Shown piece after piece: positions 20,471 to 31,069 of a stretch of DNA of 64,000 nucleotides; positions within the stretch are counted from its first letter, which is position 1; each line of letters opens with the position of its first letter. The stretch spans positions 55,597,458 through 55,661,457 of the forward strand of contig CM055098.1 in NCBI GenBank assembly GCA_029204225.1, in the 5' to 3' direction. The stretch is from Diphasiastrum complanatum (taxonomy: Eukaryota; Streptophyta; Lycopodiopsida; Lycopodiales; Lycopodiaceae). Both the position numbers and the translations under genes were made by a program. The notes beneath the pieces are model-generated. The model ran no database searches and had not been told where the DNA came from. It saw only the letters and a program-made list of their open reading frames with translations.

Positions 20471-21735
20471 ATTTGAATGAAAATTTTGACGTCTCTATAA
20501 AGTGTAGGCCACCAATACTTAGCATTTGAAATTTTTATAACAGTATTTATAAGCACATAATGGCCCTTCGAATCTAGTTCATGTAGTGCACTTATTACGG
20601 TAGTAATCTCGGTGGGTTCCAAACAACGACGAAGGTTATCATCAACTCCTAACTTATATAGTATCTTATCTATAATCATGTAGGGTCCTACTTTCGCGAG
20701 AACAACTGTCTTCTGTTGTTTATTGAATTTGATCATGTAAGAAATTAATAATGTCTTTATAAATAGATGATTCCACTTGAATGCGCATTATGTGCTCATC
20801 TGGGAATTCATTGGATATTGGTTCAAATTGATCTTTAGTTTTAAGCCGTGATATATAATCAGCATTTTGGTGGTCCTTCCCCCTTCTTAACTCTACTTGA
20901 TAATCAAACTCATCTAATAATAGAACCCATCTAGCTATCCTTCTTGAAAGGTCAGGTTTATTTACTAGATGCTTCAATGCATAATGGTCTACATAAAAAA
21001 CAAAAGGGTATCCTAGTAGATAATGCCTAAATTTTTTCACTAAGTAGATCATGCCTAATGCCTCCCACTCTGTAGCGGAATTTCGGATGCTGCTAGTTGT
21101 CTACTAGCATAATAAATTGGATAATCAATTTTTTTATCATCCTTTTGGCTAAGCACTACACCAATCGCAAACGAGGAAGTGTCTACATATACGTGAAGTT
21201 TCTTAGTCCAATCTAGAGGTCTAACTCCAGTTGTTTCTGCTAAGGACTGCTTTAATTTTTCGAAAGCGTCATGGTGATCTTGTGACCAATGATATTCAAC
21301 AAATTTCTTTAATAAACTAGTTAAGGGAGTTACTACTATAGCATACTCTTTTATTATCCTACGATAGTATCATACGTGGCCTAAGAATCCCCTAAGCTCG
21401 CGTAGATTAATTGGTCCATTTAGTTCCAGAATCATTTTAACTTTTTTGATATCGGCTTGAATGCCATCCTTCAAAATTTTGTGGCCTAACAAAATGCCTT
21501 CCCTCATGCCAAAATAGCATTTGGATGGATGCAATTTTAAAGATGTCTCTTGACATCGTGTTAAAGTCTTTTCTAATGCGTCTAAATGATTTTTAGTAAA
21601 TGAGTAAACACAGAAGTCATCCATAAAGATTTCTAAGAATTTTCTCAAAAACTTCTAAAAGATGTTCATCATCATGCGCTGAAATGTAGCAGGCGCATTA
21701 CACAGACCGAAGGGCATACGCGTATAAGTGTACAT
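20437..21735 (-). pseudogene. Ty3/gypsy pol fragment (RT, RNase H, integrase zinc region)
   Basis: Reading leftward: RT with FMDDFCVYS (the YxDD box region), then LKLHPSKCYFGM and LGHKI (21648-21370); RNase H with KFRHYLLGYPFVFYVDHYAL, WVLLLDEFDYQVELRRGKDH and NADYISRL (21052-20720); and an integrase-type zinc segment HELDSKGHYVLIN..KYWWPTLYRD (20736-20437) in which the last Cys pair is degraded (C..R). Frames are broken between modules and no LTR pair can be assigned with confidence. Order and spacing fit Ty3/gypsy (RT-RH-INT), opposite to copia. Confidence -1.
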
Positions 21736-21749
21736 CCCCCAATCTCTTG

Positions 21750-22568
21750 TCTATGCTGAATTTAATTGTTAATTATAATAATTATGCAACTGAATGCTAC
21801 AAGAGGCTAACAGCAAAAGAGAAGGAGGACAAACAAGGGAACCTTGCATATGAAGAGGATGGAGATGAGGAGATCTCATCTTTGATGGCATCAACATCCA
21901 CTCCAACAAGCAAAAGCAACTCAAACGACTCTTGGTGGACTGATAGTCGGGCTAGCTCCCACATGACTTTCCAAAAGGACACATTCTCAACCTTACACTT
22001 TTTTAATGGTGCTAATAAATTTGTTTCTTTAGCAAATGATCAAGAATGTAAGATAGATGGTATTGGTACCATCTCATTAAGTCTAGGATCTAGCAAAAGG
22101 ATGGATCTAGACAGTGTCCTTTTTGTACCATCTGTTACCAAGAGCTTGCTTAGTGTTGGACAACTAATGGATAATGGTTTAGATGTTCACTTCAAGCATG
22201 GAGTTGGTTCCATCATGAAGAATTATATTTGCATAGCAAATGGTGTTAAACAAGGTAGTTTGTTTAAGTTGGATGCTAAAATTGCTATGGCAAAAGAGGA
22301 AATCATTCATTCAAATTTACACTCTTTTTCTCATGTACCAAGTAGTGATGATGAGATGTATGAAACATTCTTAGATTTTTATACAAGAGATGCTTGGATC
22401 CATCTAGTATCTTGTGTGAATGAGAGTGAAATCAACAACCTTGGTGTCAATGATCTTGCAAGGATTGAGGAGGAGCAACAAAGTGATGGAGATCTTCAAG
22501 ATCCACCTCAAAGATCAAGTGCTCCACGCAGATCCACAAAGGCAAGGGCCGCTTACTTCAATGCTTGA
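21750..22568 (+). pseudogene. Copia gag-protease fragment (C3)
   Basis: Begins inside a zinc knuckle (YATECYKRL), followed by an acidic linker LAYEEDGDEE, protease WWTDSRASSHM, then LFVPSVTKSLLSVGQLMDNGLDVHFKHG and a truncated tail ending QRSSAPRRSTKARAAYFNA. It is closely related to C1 (WWIDSGASSHM; LLENGLDVHFKHG) but on the opposite strand. The protease triad DSG reads DSR, so it is inactive. No integrase core or RT; the end of the fragment jumps from the pre-integrase region to the linker that normally precedes RT, as in C1. Confidence -1.
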
Positions 22569-22570
22569 TG

Positions 22571-22710
22571 AACCATTTTTCTATGAGATCTACACGAGGC
22601 AAATCAAGATATGCTATGAGAACTACATGAGGCAACTTGAGGGCTTCATCAAGAAGGAAGTTGAAGATAAGCCCTTTGATAGCTTTAGTCCAGGGTCGAT
22701 TGGAAAGTGA
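22571..22710 (+). pseudogene. Unrecognised fragment, possible gag piece
   Basis: Short open frame with FFYEIYTRQIKICYENYMRQ and KPFDSFSPG directly downstream of C3. The composition looks coding, but I do not recognise it; it may be a retroelement gag scrap. Confidence -1.
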
Positions 22711-22871
22711 CTGGGTTTGCAGTTGGCCATTCCATACTTTTCCATCACGTTGTTAAGATATCGTTGCTGACTGATAAAGATCAGTCTGCTGGGTCGATCT
22801 TGTTGAATTTGGATTCTGAGACAATAGTGGGCTGGACCCATGTCATATTGTATTCCTGGGCCAGCATGCAT
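22600..22871 (-). pseudogene. Copia RT fragment
   Basis: Contains FISQQRYLNNVMEKYGMANC, then KPSHFPIDPGLKLSK, the region after the YVDD box of Ty1/copia RT. Isolated, 5' and 3' truncated. Confidence -1.
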
Positions 22872-22879
22872 TTTGTATC

Positions 22880-23397
22880 TTTAATCATATTCAGATTATT
22901 ATTGAATAAGAGTGTAACATCATTTTTGCCCTTTAAGTTCTTTCCATTTATGCCTTAAATGATTTAAGGCACCTTTTCGTGCCTTCACGAAAAATGCGAC
23001 ACACTGGCCAGAATGACTTAAAACCCATTTCTGGACCACTTTGCCTTTTTTGCCTCTTTGCGAAAAATGCGACACAAAACCCAAAATGCCTTAAAACATT
23101 TTAAGGCACCTACGTCTTTTTTGCTGTCTTAAAACTAAGGCACCTTCGGCTTCTTCGCTATCTTAAATCTAAGAGCATCTTTAGGATTTGCATACCTTCA
23201 GTCTAACAAACACCTTTGGGTTTTTTGTCTTTTTCGAATTTTTCTACATTGGCAAACTGACGTCGCCAAATGTATCAACAACCCTAAAAAACAGCTGGAC
23301 AACAAAATATCCAAGACAGGACTGGCGTAAATAGCCTTAAAGGCTTGTAAGATATTTTCTGTCAACACTTGTAAATATATATACTAGCTGAATCAAG
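22880..23397 (+). other. LTR-like sequence (5' part of C2 LTR?), no gene
   Basis: No reading frame. Short internal repeats: CGAAAAATGCGACACA twice (22989 and 23062 areas), and TTAAGGCACCT several times around partly palindromic GCCTTAAAACATTTTAAGGC. It directly abuts C1 on the left, and on the other side of C1 the sequence continues into a copia LTR end, so this is probably the left part of that LTR. The start of the LTR could not be placed. Confidence -1.
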
Positions 23398-24098
23398 TTT
23401 GAAAGTACTGTACTTTAGGACCATAAATGGATCTACAAAAGATCCACAAGAGTGATTGGTTGCTTGCTTAACAATCTATCAAAAAACTAGACACAAAAAA
23501 GTTGATCTAGATTGGCAATTTGACAAACAACAAGCATTAACAATCAAAAGCATTGATAAACATTGAAATCCGAGCCCACACGTGTGTACTACAGGCTGTA
23601 GTACGGCCTTCAACCTAAGAAACAAGTAGAAATTGATTTGGTTTCATTTGGATCACAAAAACTCAATGTACATAGTGAACTAGCTTGAGATTGCCAATGA
23701 GCTCCAAAAATTTTCTATCTTCTCACTATGGAGAGAGGGAATACATACCAAATTCGACTTCCTTCTTGAAGTTAGGTGGATTTCCAGCATGTAATAAGGA
23801 AGTTAACTCACTCTCCTTGACCTAAAATGAAACCCTAGTCTATTTCCTAGAGTTATGCTTGGTAGGTAGCTAGTTGGTCAAATTTTCACCTTAAACTTAG
23901 GTGTAGGTCCTATAAAGTAGGGATGACCACCAAATAGACATGACCAACTCTCTTGACTTGACCTAACCTACATTAGGATGGGTTTCCCATGTGGCATCAT
24001 GGCCTCACATGTGCGGGACCCACTTGTGTACACAATTTACACTATTCTACATGGTTTTTGATCAAGCTAGATTTGCCAATTTTTGGCAATTCTTCACA
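23398..24098 (-). repeat. C1 3' LTR
   Basis: 701 bp, TGTGAAG...CTTTCA(C/A)A on the minus strand; the outermost bases read TTTGAAAG instead of TGTGAAAG on plus. It carries CACACGTGTGTACTACAGGC and TTTCCCATGTGGCATC, motifs shared with other LTRs here. Confidence -1.
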
Positions 24099-24308
24099 CT
24101 CCTCCTCAAATTTAGCTTGATCTATTTACAACTCTCTTGATAGATCAATGAAAGCTTTTAGAAGTGTCTAAAAAATCCAGCTACAAAGAAGGAACTTTTA
24201 AGACTCCAATAGAGAATGATGTCCATGAAGGATCTTTCACCACCTCTTAGAGGATCCCTTACAAGATGTTCCATAAATGTGTCTATATACATGTAGCACA
24301 CTTCAAAA

Positions 24309-25340
24309 CTAAACATCATGCCAAGCCATGGATTCCAAGTCATTTTGTGCACTTGAAGATACATCAATTAAAATATTAAGTGCATAAATAATGTTGCCAA
24401 AGACAACTTGTCTTGCTTGATCCATTTGATTGAGCCTAGATGGCTCCATCTTGATACTCAAGGTTCTTCTTGGAGTCCTCGGGTCTTGAGCTTGCTCCTC
24501 CACTTGACTTGACTCCAAACCATCAATGAATTGAATAAGGTGTTGATCCAAAGGTGCTTCTTCAAGTTTACAAATCTTCCACTCTTGAAAGATCACATTT
24601 CCACCATTGACAAATTCTTTCGCTGAAAACAAGTAGATTCTACAATCTCTACTTGAAGAACAAAACACTACCATTATTCCTATCATTGAAATAGGATAAT
24701 CTTTGGTCCTTACATTGGAATGATCATGCACAAAGCATGTGGACACAAAGATTTCCAAAGCAAATGATGTTTCATCTTTTATGACTCTATTCAAACTATT
24801 ACAAAAATAGTTATCCAATGAAATTGCTTTATCAACAACAAATGTAGATTTCAAAGCATCCCATTTCATTGTCTTGTCATACAAAGTAATAAACACCATG
24901 GATCTTAAAGGTAAGAAACAAGTCACCTCATGTCTACTAATACTTTCCAAAAAGTATTCAAAGATAGTAGACTCTCCAATGCTCACCACCCTTGCAAGAT
25001 GCACACTTGAATGGACAATTTGCATGCAATTTGATGACTCGGCCATTGTCATTGAGGACTCCCTTGGAACTCTCATGCTTTGAGGCTGATCCTCAAGATC
25101 TTCCTCCTTTTGATGCTCCTCCTCAATGCAAGCAAGATCACACTTTTCCAAGATCTCCTCTTGAGTGATCTCCTCCTTCGCCAAGCTCATTCTTTCAAAA
25201 GCAACACTAGCTTCCAACTTAAACAATCTTCCATGTTTAAATCCATTTGTAATGCAAACATCATTCTTCAAGATGAAGCAAACACCATGCTTAAAGTGGA
25301 CATCCAAACCATTTTCTAAGAGTAGACCAACACTAAGCAT
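24309..25340 (-). CDS. C1 downstream frame: pre-integrase, unknown segment, integrase tail
   Basis: 343 codons. It begins MLSVGLLLENGLDVHFKHGV (end of protease/pre-integrase region), then an acidic linker (EEEHQKEEDLEDQPQ) that normally precedes RT. About 110 residues of unrecognised sequence follow (VHLARVVSIGESTIFEYFL, TCFLPLRSMVFITLYD, WDALKSTFVVDKAISLD). After that comes a decayed integrase C-terminal motif (CSSSRDCRIYLFSAKEF, NVIFQEWK) and a second copy of the linker type (QAQDPRTPRRTLSIKMEPSR). The integrase DDE core and all of RT and RNase H are missing, yet the frame stays open. The unknown segment could be a captured host exon or shuffled element sequence. Confidence -1.
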   Translation of the reverse strand: MLSVGLLLENGLDVHFKHGVCFILKNDVCITNGFKHGRLFKLEASVAFERMSLAKEEITQEEILEKCDLACIEEEHQKEEDLEDQPQSMRVPRESSMTMAESSNCMQIVHSSVHLARVVSIGESTIFEYFLESISRHEVTCFLPLRSMVFITLYDKTMKWDALKSTFVVDKAISLDNYFCNSLNRVIKDETSFALEIFVSTCFVHDHSNVRTKDYPISMIGIMVVFCSSSRDCRIYLFSAKEFVNGGNVIFQEWKICKLEEAPLDQHLIQFIDGLESSQVEEQAQDPRTPRRTLSIKMEPSRLNQMDQARQVVFGNIIYALNILIDVSSSAQNDLESMAWHDV

Positions 25341-25352
25341 ATTCTTGGTGAT

Positions 25353-26489
25353 TTATGGTACATAAAGGACATTTCCTAGATCCATGCATTTTGAGGATTC
25401 TAGACACAAAGAGATGGTGCCAACACCATCTATCCTACACTCTTCATCATTTGCAGTAAAGACAAACTTTTTAGCATCATTGAATGAGTGTAAGGTTGAG
25501 AAAAAGTCCTTTTCACAAGACATGTGGGAGCTAGCCCCACTGTCAATCCACCAATTGTCTCTTGAATTGCTATTGCTTGTTGGTGAGGATGTAGATGCCA
25601 TCAAGAATACATCTACTTCATCATCATCCTCCTCCTTTGCAAGGTTTCCCTGTTTGTCCTCCTCCACTTGTGCTCTTAGCCTCTTGTAGCATTCAGATGC
25701 ATAATGCCCCTTCCTTCCACAAAAGAAGCAATTTTGCTTTGACTTGTCCTTTGAGCTTGATGCATCATCCTCTTCTTTGGCCTCCTTTGGATGCTTCTTC
25801 TTTCCATTGATCTTCTTTTTGCCCTTGACTGAGAAATTGGCTTTCTCATCACCATCCTGCAAAGACAAGGAACTCATCCTAGATTTTGCATGGAGCATCC
25901 TACACTCTTCAGCCACTAATACACTGTGAAGTTTTTCTATAGTTGGCAAAGTGTCTTGGATGGCAAAACTTTGGACCAAATTTGCAAAGTCATCTCCTAG
26001 ACCATTAAGGACAATTTGTACAAGCTCTCCATCATGAATCTTCTCTCCAATGGAAGCCAACTCCCTATTTAGAGACTTGATTCTGAGTACATAATCCTGT
26101 GCACTCTCCTCACTTCTTCTCATGCTTTGCAAAATTTGATTTCTAAGCATAAGAACTCTAGAAGTGTTGCTAGACTCATAGATTGATTTTAAAGACTCCC
26201 AAGCCTCTTTAGCATTAGTACAAGCTGGTACTTCTCTCAACAAATCATTGCTCACATTCATCTTCACACAATGAAGTGCAAGCCTAGATCTCTTCTTGTA
26301 TCTAGCTAACTCCTGTGCACCTAGAGGTTCATCTTCATCTTCAATCAAGAACTCATAAAGGTCTTGGAGCACCAATAGTGACTCCATTCTAACCTTCCAA
26401 ATAGCATAATTTGTAGAATTCAACCTCTCACTAGCTTCTAGAAGGTATGCTCCAGTAGATCCCATCTTACTAGTGACTTCTACAAACAA
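25353..26489 (-). CDS. Copia gag-protease polyprotein of C1
   Basis: 378 codons, open. Residues about 17-60 give the gag start LNSTNYAIWKVRMESLL (UBN2/DUF4219-like); the middle has EAWESLKSIYES and LNRELASIGEK; the zinc knuckle CFFCGRKGHYASEC is at about 253-266; protease WWIDSGASSHM at about 312-322 with the active DSGA motif intact. The N-terminus MFVEVTSKMGSTGAYLL could start at either Met. The frame ends at LGNVLYVP and continues, after a short break near 25341-25352, in the next frame leftward. In copia elements this protein forms the particle and is cut by its own protease. It should still make Gag, which helper RT could use. Confidence -1.
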   Translation of the reverse strand: MFVEVTSKMGSTGAYLLEASERLNSTNYAIWKVRMESLLVLQDLYEFLIEDEDEPLGAQELARYKKRSRLALHCVKMNVSNDLLREVPACTNAKEAWESLKSIYESSNTSRVLMLRNQILQSMRRSEESAQDYVLRIKSLNRELASIGEKIHDGELVQIVLNGLGDDFANLVQSFAIQDTLPTIEKLHSVLVAEECRMLHAKSRMSSLSLQDGDEKANFSVKGKKKINGKKKHPKEAKEEDDASSSKDKSKQNCFFCGRKGHYASECYKRLRAQVEEDKQGNLAKEEDDDEVDVFLMASTSSPTSNSNSRDNWWIDSGASSHMSCEKDFFSTLHSFNDAKKFVFTANDEECRIDGVGTISLCLESSKCMDLGNVLYVP

Positions 26490-26494
26490 GAAAT

Positions 26495-26840
26495 AGATTT
26501 AATTGACTTGAAACTCACAAAGGTCTCACACTTGTAGTGTTTCACTCAAATTTGATTTCTAATCCAACAAATGGACTTATAATCACAGTTCTATCACTCC
26601 CTCACAAAGCTGGAATGAAGATAAGATGAAGTGAAAACTACTTTCAAACAAATCTTGCCAAGAAATGGATTTGATTGTCTCTAGAAACTCACTAAGGTCT
26701 CTCTCTTGTAGTTTTTCACTCAAATTAGATTTCTAATCCAACAAATGGACTTATAATCTCAGTTCTAGCACTCCCTCACAAAGTTGGAATGAAGATAAGA
26801 TGATGTGAAATCTACTTACAATCTCAAATCTTGCCAATTT
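26495..26840 (-). repeat. 174-bp duplication in the C1 leader
   Basis: Two adjacent copies of a leader segment (markers CAACAAATGGACTTATAATC at about 26567 and 26741). A single copy of the same leader is present at about 50400-50520 in another element, so the duplication is specific to C1. Confidence -1.
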
Positions 26841-27272
26841 TGGCTATTTTTGGACAAAAAAATGACTTAATCTCTTTCTTCCTTCTTGGTGTACTTTCAA
26901 GACCTGTTTTTAACCTTAATAGGACTTGAACTCAGCCTAGATTAATTAGATTTCATGAAACAAATTCAAATCTAATCAATGGCAAATGATCTTGGTAGAT
27001 TATCCTAGGATCTCCACCAAAAATTACACCAATAGCTCACAAATTGAATTTTTTTGGATCAAATGAATACCATGCATTAAGTGCAGGTTCAGAGGTGCCC
27101 ACACATGTGGACAGTACGGATTTGGACCCCTACCAAGTTTGGGATCAAATCTCCTCACCAAAATCAAGATTCTAGCTTGCCCTCTCAATACTAGCTTTTA
27201 GCACCAAAACTTGCTAAAAATGGATTTGCATTAGATCAATGGCTTATGCTCTTGTACTTGGCTCTGATACCA

Positions 27273-27974
27273 TGTGAAAGTACTGTACTTTAGGACCATA
27301 AATGGATCTACAAAAGATCCACAAGAGTGATTGGATGCTTGCTTAACAATCTATCAAAAAACTAGACACAAAAAAGTTGATCTAGATTGGCAATTTGACA
27401 AACAACAAGCATTAACAATCAAAAGCATTGATAAACATTGAAATACGAGCCCACACGTGTGTACTACAGGCTGTAGTACGTCCTTCAACCTAAGAAACAA
27501 GTAGAAATTGATTTGGTTTCATTTGGATCACAAAAACTCAATGTACATAGTGAACTAGCTTGAGATTGCCAATGAGCTCCAAAAATTTTCTATCTTCTCA
27601 CTATGGAGAGAGGGAATACATAGCAAATTCGACTTCCTTCTTGAAGTTAGGTGGATTTCCAGCATGTAATAAGGAAGTTAACTCACTCTCCTTGACCTAA
27701 AATGAAACCCTAGTCTATTTCCTAGAGTTATGCTTGGTAGGTAGCTAGTTGGTCAAATTTTTCACCTTAAACTTAGGTGTAGGTCCTATAAAGTAGGGAT
27801 GACCACCAAATAGACATGACCAACTCTCTTGACTTGACCTAACCTACATTAGGATGGGTTTCCCATGTGGCATCATGGCCTCACATGTGCGGGACCCACT
27901 TGTGTACACAATTTACACTATTCTACATGGTTTTTGATCAAGCTAGATTTGCCAATTTTTGGCAATTCTTCACA
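27273..27974 (-). repeat. C1 5' LTR
   Basis: 702 bp, nearly identical to the other C1 LTR. It ends (minus strand) CTTTCACA directly before TGGTATCAGAGCC, the initiator tRNA-Met primer site. Confidence -1.
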
Positions 27975-28220
27975 CAAGCTATGTAAGTGTTAATTGGAAT
28001 TTCTCTTTCAATCAGAGTTATCTGTAGCCAACGTTATCATGCTAGCAAGTTGAAGTTATTACTTCAAGCCATTGTACTCACTATTGATATTTATCAGAGT
28101 GCAATTTTTGTCTCACTACTGCGTCGTTCATTTGCGCAAACTATATGAATTCTTCTACTTGAATATTTCTACTGCTAACTGTTGAATATTTCTACTGCTC
28201 ACGACCACCGTTTTATGACA
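27975..28220 (+). repeat. C2 5' LTR, right part
   Basis: Ends TTTTATGACA directly before TGGTATCAAAGC (28221-28232), a one-mismatch initiator tRNA-Met primer site. The left part of this LTR lies beyond C1 (to 23397). No downstream LTR of this element was found. Confidence -1.
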
Positions 28221-28364
28221 TGGTATCAAAGCAAGCATTTCAATAATTTGCATTTCTACTGCGGATTATCAGTCTTGTTTTTTATCAAGTCGTCATTCTA
28301 ACAAACGCGCAACCAACAGTATTCAGACAATCGTTGTTTTTACCAACGATCTAGTCCAACCAGA

Positions 28365-29203
28365 ATGGATCCATCATCCAGTTCATCTCTCATTGACAAA
28401 ATCGATGGAGATAACTACCATCTCTGGAAATTCAAGATGAAGGTTATACTTCTAGCCAAAGAATTGTGGGACGTTGTTGATGGCACAGAGCTCAAACCAG
28501 AAGGTGATGCAACCATCATCACCAAGTGGAGACTGAGAGATGGCAAAGCATTTTCCATGATCACCCTCAATATCAAGGACACTCAGATCAGCCACATACG
28601 TGCTGCTCAAACCACTAAGGATGCATGGGACATCCTAGCAACTCTCTACGACTGTCACATTAGAGACGTTACATCCAAGCTCCATCTGAGGAAGAAATTC
28701 TTCAACCTTAGAATGTCTGAAGAAGATAGTGTTTCGAGTCATCTCAACACTTTTAAAAATCTTATGGAGCAGATGACTGCAACTAGCTCAGTCATAGAAG
28801 ATTCCGATGCACTCATACTCTATTATCGAGTCTACTTGAAGCCTATGAAATTGGGTAATGGCAATATTTACCCAAGAGCACCTCACTCTATCAAGAGCAA
28901 TTTCGCTGACAAGAGGAGATCAGAAAATCAGCATCCTCCTCGGGCTCAGCATCGGATCCTCAAGTTTTGTATTCAAAAAATCAGAAGTTAAGATCCAAGA
29001 GATCTACAAAGTCAGGCTATACTGACAAGAAGAGCAATATGCAGTCTGGACCAAATTTCGGTACAAGATCGAATTCAAGCTCTTCATCTTTCCAACCTAT
29101 GCAAAAATTATTCTGCAGATACTATAAGAGGACTGGCCACAAAATCAAGGACTGTCGAACTTTGAAGTACAACAACGAAAAGAAGAAGCAGTTCCAACAA
29201 TAA
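28365..29203 (+). pseudogene. C2 gag, frameshifted
   Basis: The start MDPSSSSSLIDKIDGDNYHL and the WKFKMKVILLAKELW, AWDILATLY and LHLRKKFFNLRM motifs are those of copia gag (UBN2 type). Frame is lost near 28850-28970, and the basic C-terminal part with the zinc knuckle continues in another frame. The knuckle reads CRYYKRTGHKIKDC, with the second Cys changed to Tyr, so zinc binding should be lost. Confidence -1.
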
Positions 29204-29266
29204 GCACATAGTGTTACAGCCAGTCACTCAAATCAGCAACAACAAGAAGAAGATGAAGTAGCTTTC

Positions 29267-29948
29267 ATGACCAAAGTCGGAGAACAACAGGATATCGATT
29301 CATGGTATCTAGACTCCAGAGCAACTCAACACATGACTCACCATCGCGACTGGTTCAAAGACTACAAGTCATTCACCCACTCTCAAGTTGTGCAACTTGG
29401 AGACAACTCATCACATTCAATCGAAGGTGAAGGAACAATCAGAGTTGAGTTCAAGAGAGGTGAGGTCAAGTTGTTGTCCAATGTTCTCCACGTCCCAAAT
29501 CCGAACAAGAATCTGCTCTCAGTTAGCAGAATCACCAATTTAGGCCAGAGGGTCGAATTCGATACAGAAAACTGCACAATGCTTGACAAATCCCGGAAGG
29601 TTCTAGCCTACAGAAGAAGAAGCGGCTATCTTTACAAACTCAGCCATTGTTATTCTTCTAACAGTCAAGCTCTTCACATAGCCACTTCTGAATCAACTGC
29701 GACATTTGTGGCTTGATGCAGACTGCTTCCATAGGGGGAGCTCTCTATTTTCTAACCTTCATCGACGACTCCTCTCGAAGGATTGCAACCTACTATATGA
29801 AGAACAAATCAGAAGCATTCAAGTCCTTCAAGCATTTCAAGGTGTCTGCAAAAACCAGACCCAGAGGAACATCAAGGCTCTACGCACAGATGGAGGGAGA
29901 GAGTATCCTTTAACTTTCAATATTAATCTAGGAAATCATTATCCTTAG
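29267..29948 (+). pseudogene. C2 protease and truncated integrase
   Basis: Protease region WYLDSRATQHMTHH (DSG changed to DSR), then LLSNVLHVPNPNKNLLSVSR and the pre-integrase region SGYLYKL. A frame change near 29705 leads into the integrase core ASIGGALYFLTFIDDSSRR and, after another frame change, KALRTDGGREY, i.e. the first two Asp of the DDE triad. The element stops abruptly at about 29907, where unrelated sequence begins; the Glu, RT and RNase H are missing. Confidence -1.
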
Positions 29949-29949
29949 T

Positions 29950-31060
29950 TTGACTTTCATATCAAACAAGTACTCAGAGATAAACCAATTTCCAATCGTT
30001 AATCTTTGTTCCGAAGTATGACTCAAGTTTGAAAAGTACACTAAGCAATAAATTTCTCAACTAGGTTACACACAACTCAAGCTAGTAATATCACTTTCAT
30101 GTAAAATACTTACATGGACCACCGATTGAAATATTTCCTAACAGAGGAGATTTAAATTTGTTCACTGATTCCCTCTGAATCTGTGAACACAAAATTATCT
30201 CTTGGTTTCATCTTCTTCTTTACCGTTCTTTATGGTTCTCACGATTCTTCTTGTTAGAACGGTCAACACATGGATGGGTTACTCAGATTTCAACATGTAT
30301 TTCCTAGCCTGTCAATGGGAGACACGATTCCGATACTCAGCTACATGCAAAAAAATAGCCATGTAACCATCTACAGCTCAAGAGGATCAGCGTTCTGGTA
30401 CAGGGAGCAATCCTACCACTATCTACTAGTTTAGAAAACAATCAAGAACAAGATTAACTACTGGAACAAAAAACTAGCCTATCTAGTTTACTTGAATGCT
30501 GATTACTACCTTATTCCACAAACAAGAACTGAATCCTAATCCACAACTAAACAAGAAACAAGAAACGAGAACCTAGTTAATCCACAATGCAAAGGAATCA
30601 AGCATGCTCATAGAAATCTCACTCAAGAACATTGCCATGAACAAGGAGCTTAGCTATCATCAAGAACTCGTGGAGGATCCTCTTTATTAGCTCAAGAGAA
30701 CTTGACAATACATTCATTACATGTGGAATTTACCCTTCTACTAAAGTTCACCATCAAAAAGTGGCTCACTCTAACTAATCTAAGGGGGGTCTACCTTTAT
30801 TGACAATGCCTAGGAAATATTACTAGCTCCTACATGGCCCTTCCTTCTTTGGGATACACCATGTAGGCTCACATACATAACTCACTGTCTTCCTAGCTAG
30901 TACTTCCTTGGCTCTCAGCTTCTTCTGCTCTCTTCCTTCTGAGACCTCCTCGGTCATGGGTGAGAGATAACTTGTGTCTTCAGCTTGGCTTGGCACTTGG
31001 AGATTCTCTAGAATCTACTAACATTATCCACCCCTAATCTGTTGTAGGACCCACTGCAAC
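29950..31060. other. No gene seen; possible LTR of adjacent element
   Basis: A/T-rich, stops in all frames. GGACCCACTGCAACACCGG near 31047 and CTTCTGCTCTCTTCC near 30920 resemble LTR/leader text, and a related GATAGGACCCACAGTACAG occurs near 47040. Boundaries could not be set. Confidence -1.
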
Positions 31061-31069
31061 ACCGGTGAT

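Larger units (their letters stand above)
23398..27974 (-). mobile_element. Copia element C1, complete but gag-protease only
   Basis: Two LTRs of 701 and 702 bp (23398-24098 and 27273-27974) differ at only about six positions, so insertion is recent. The primer binding site TGGTATCAGAGCC lies just inside the right (5') LTR, reading leftward from 27272. The polypurine tract TTTGAGGAGGAG precedes the left (3') LTR (24099-24110 on plus). CAAG is present next to both outer ends (23394-23397 and 27975-27978), a likely target duplication with one changed base. It encodes gag and protease but no RT and no integrase core. It sits inside the LTR of C2. Confidence -1.

Noticed and set aside
20235-20480. 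Organelle-derived insert suggested by the G/C-rich GGGGTCCGGGGGGC text
   Set aside because: No organelle gene is present, and such G/C palindromes are typical of gypsy LTRs next to the pol fragment seen here.
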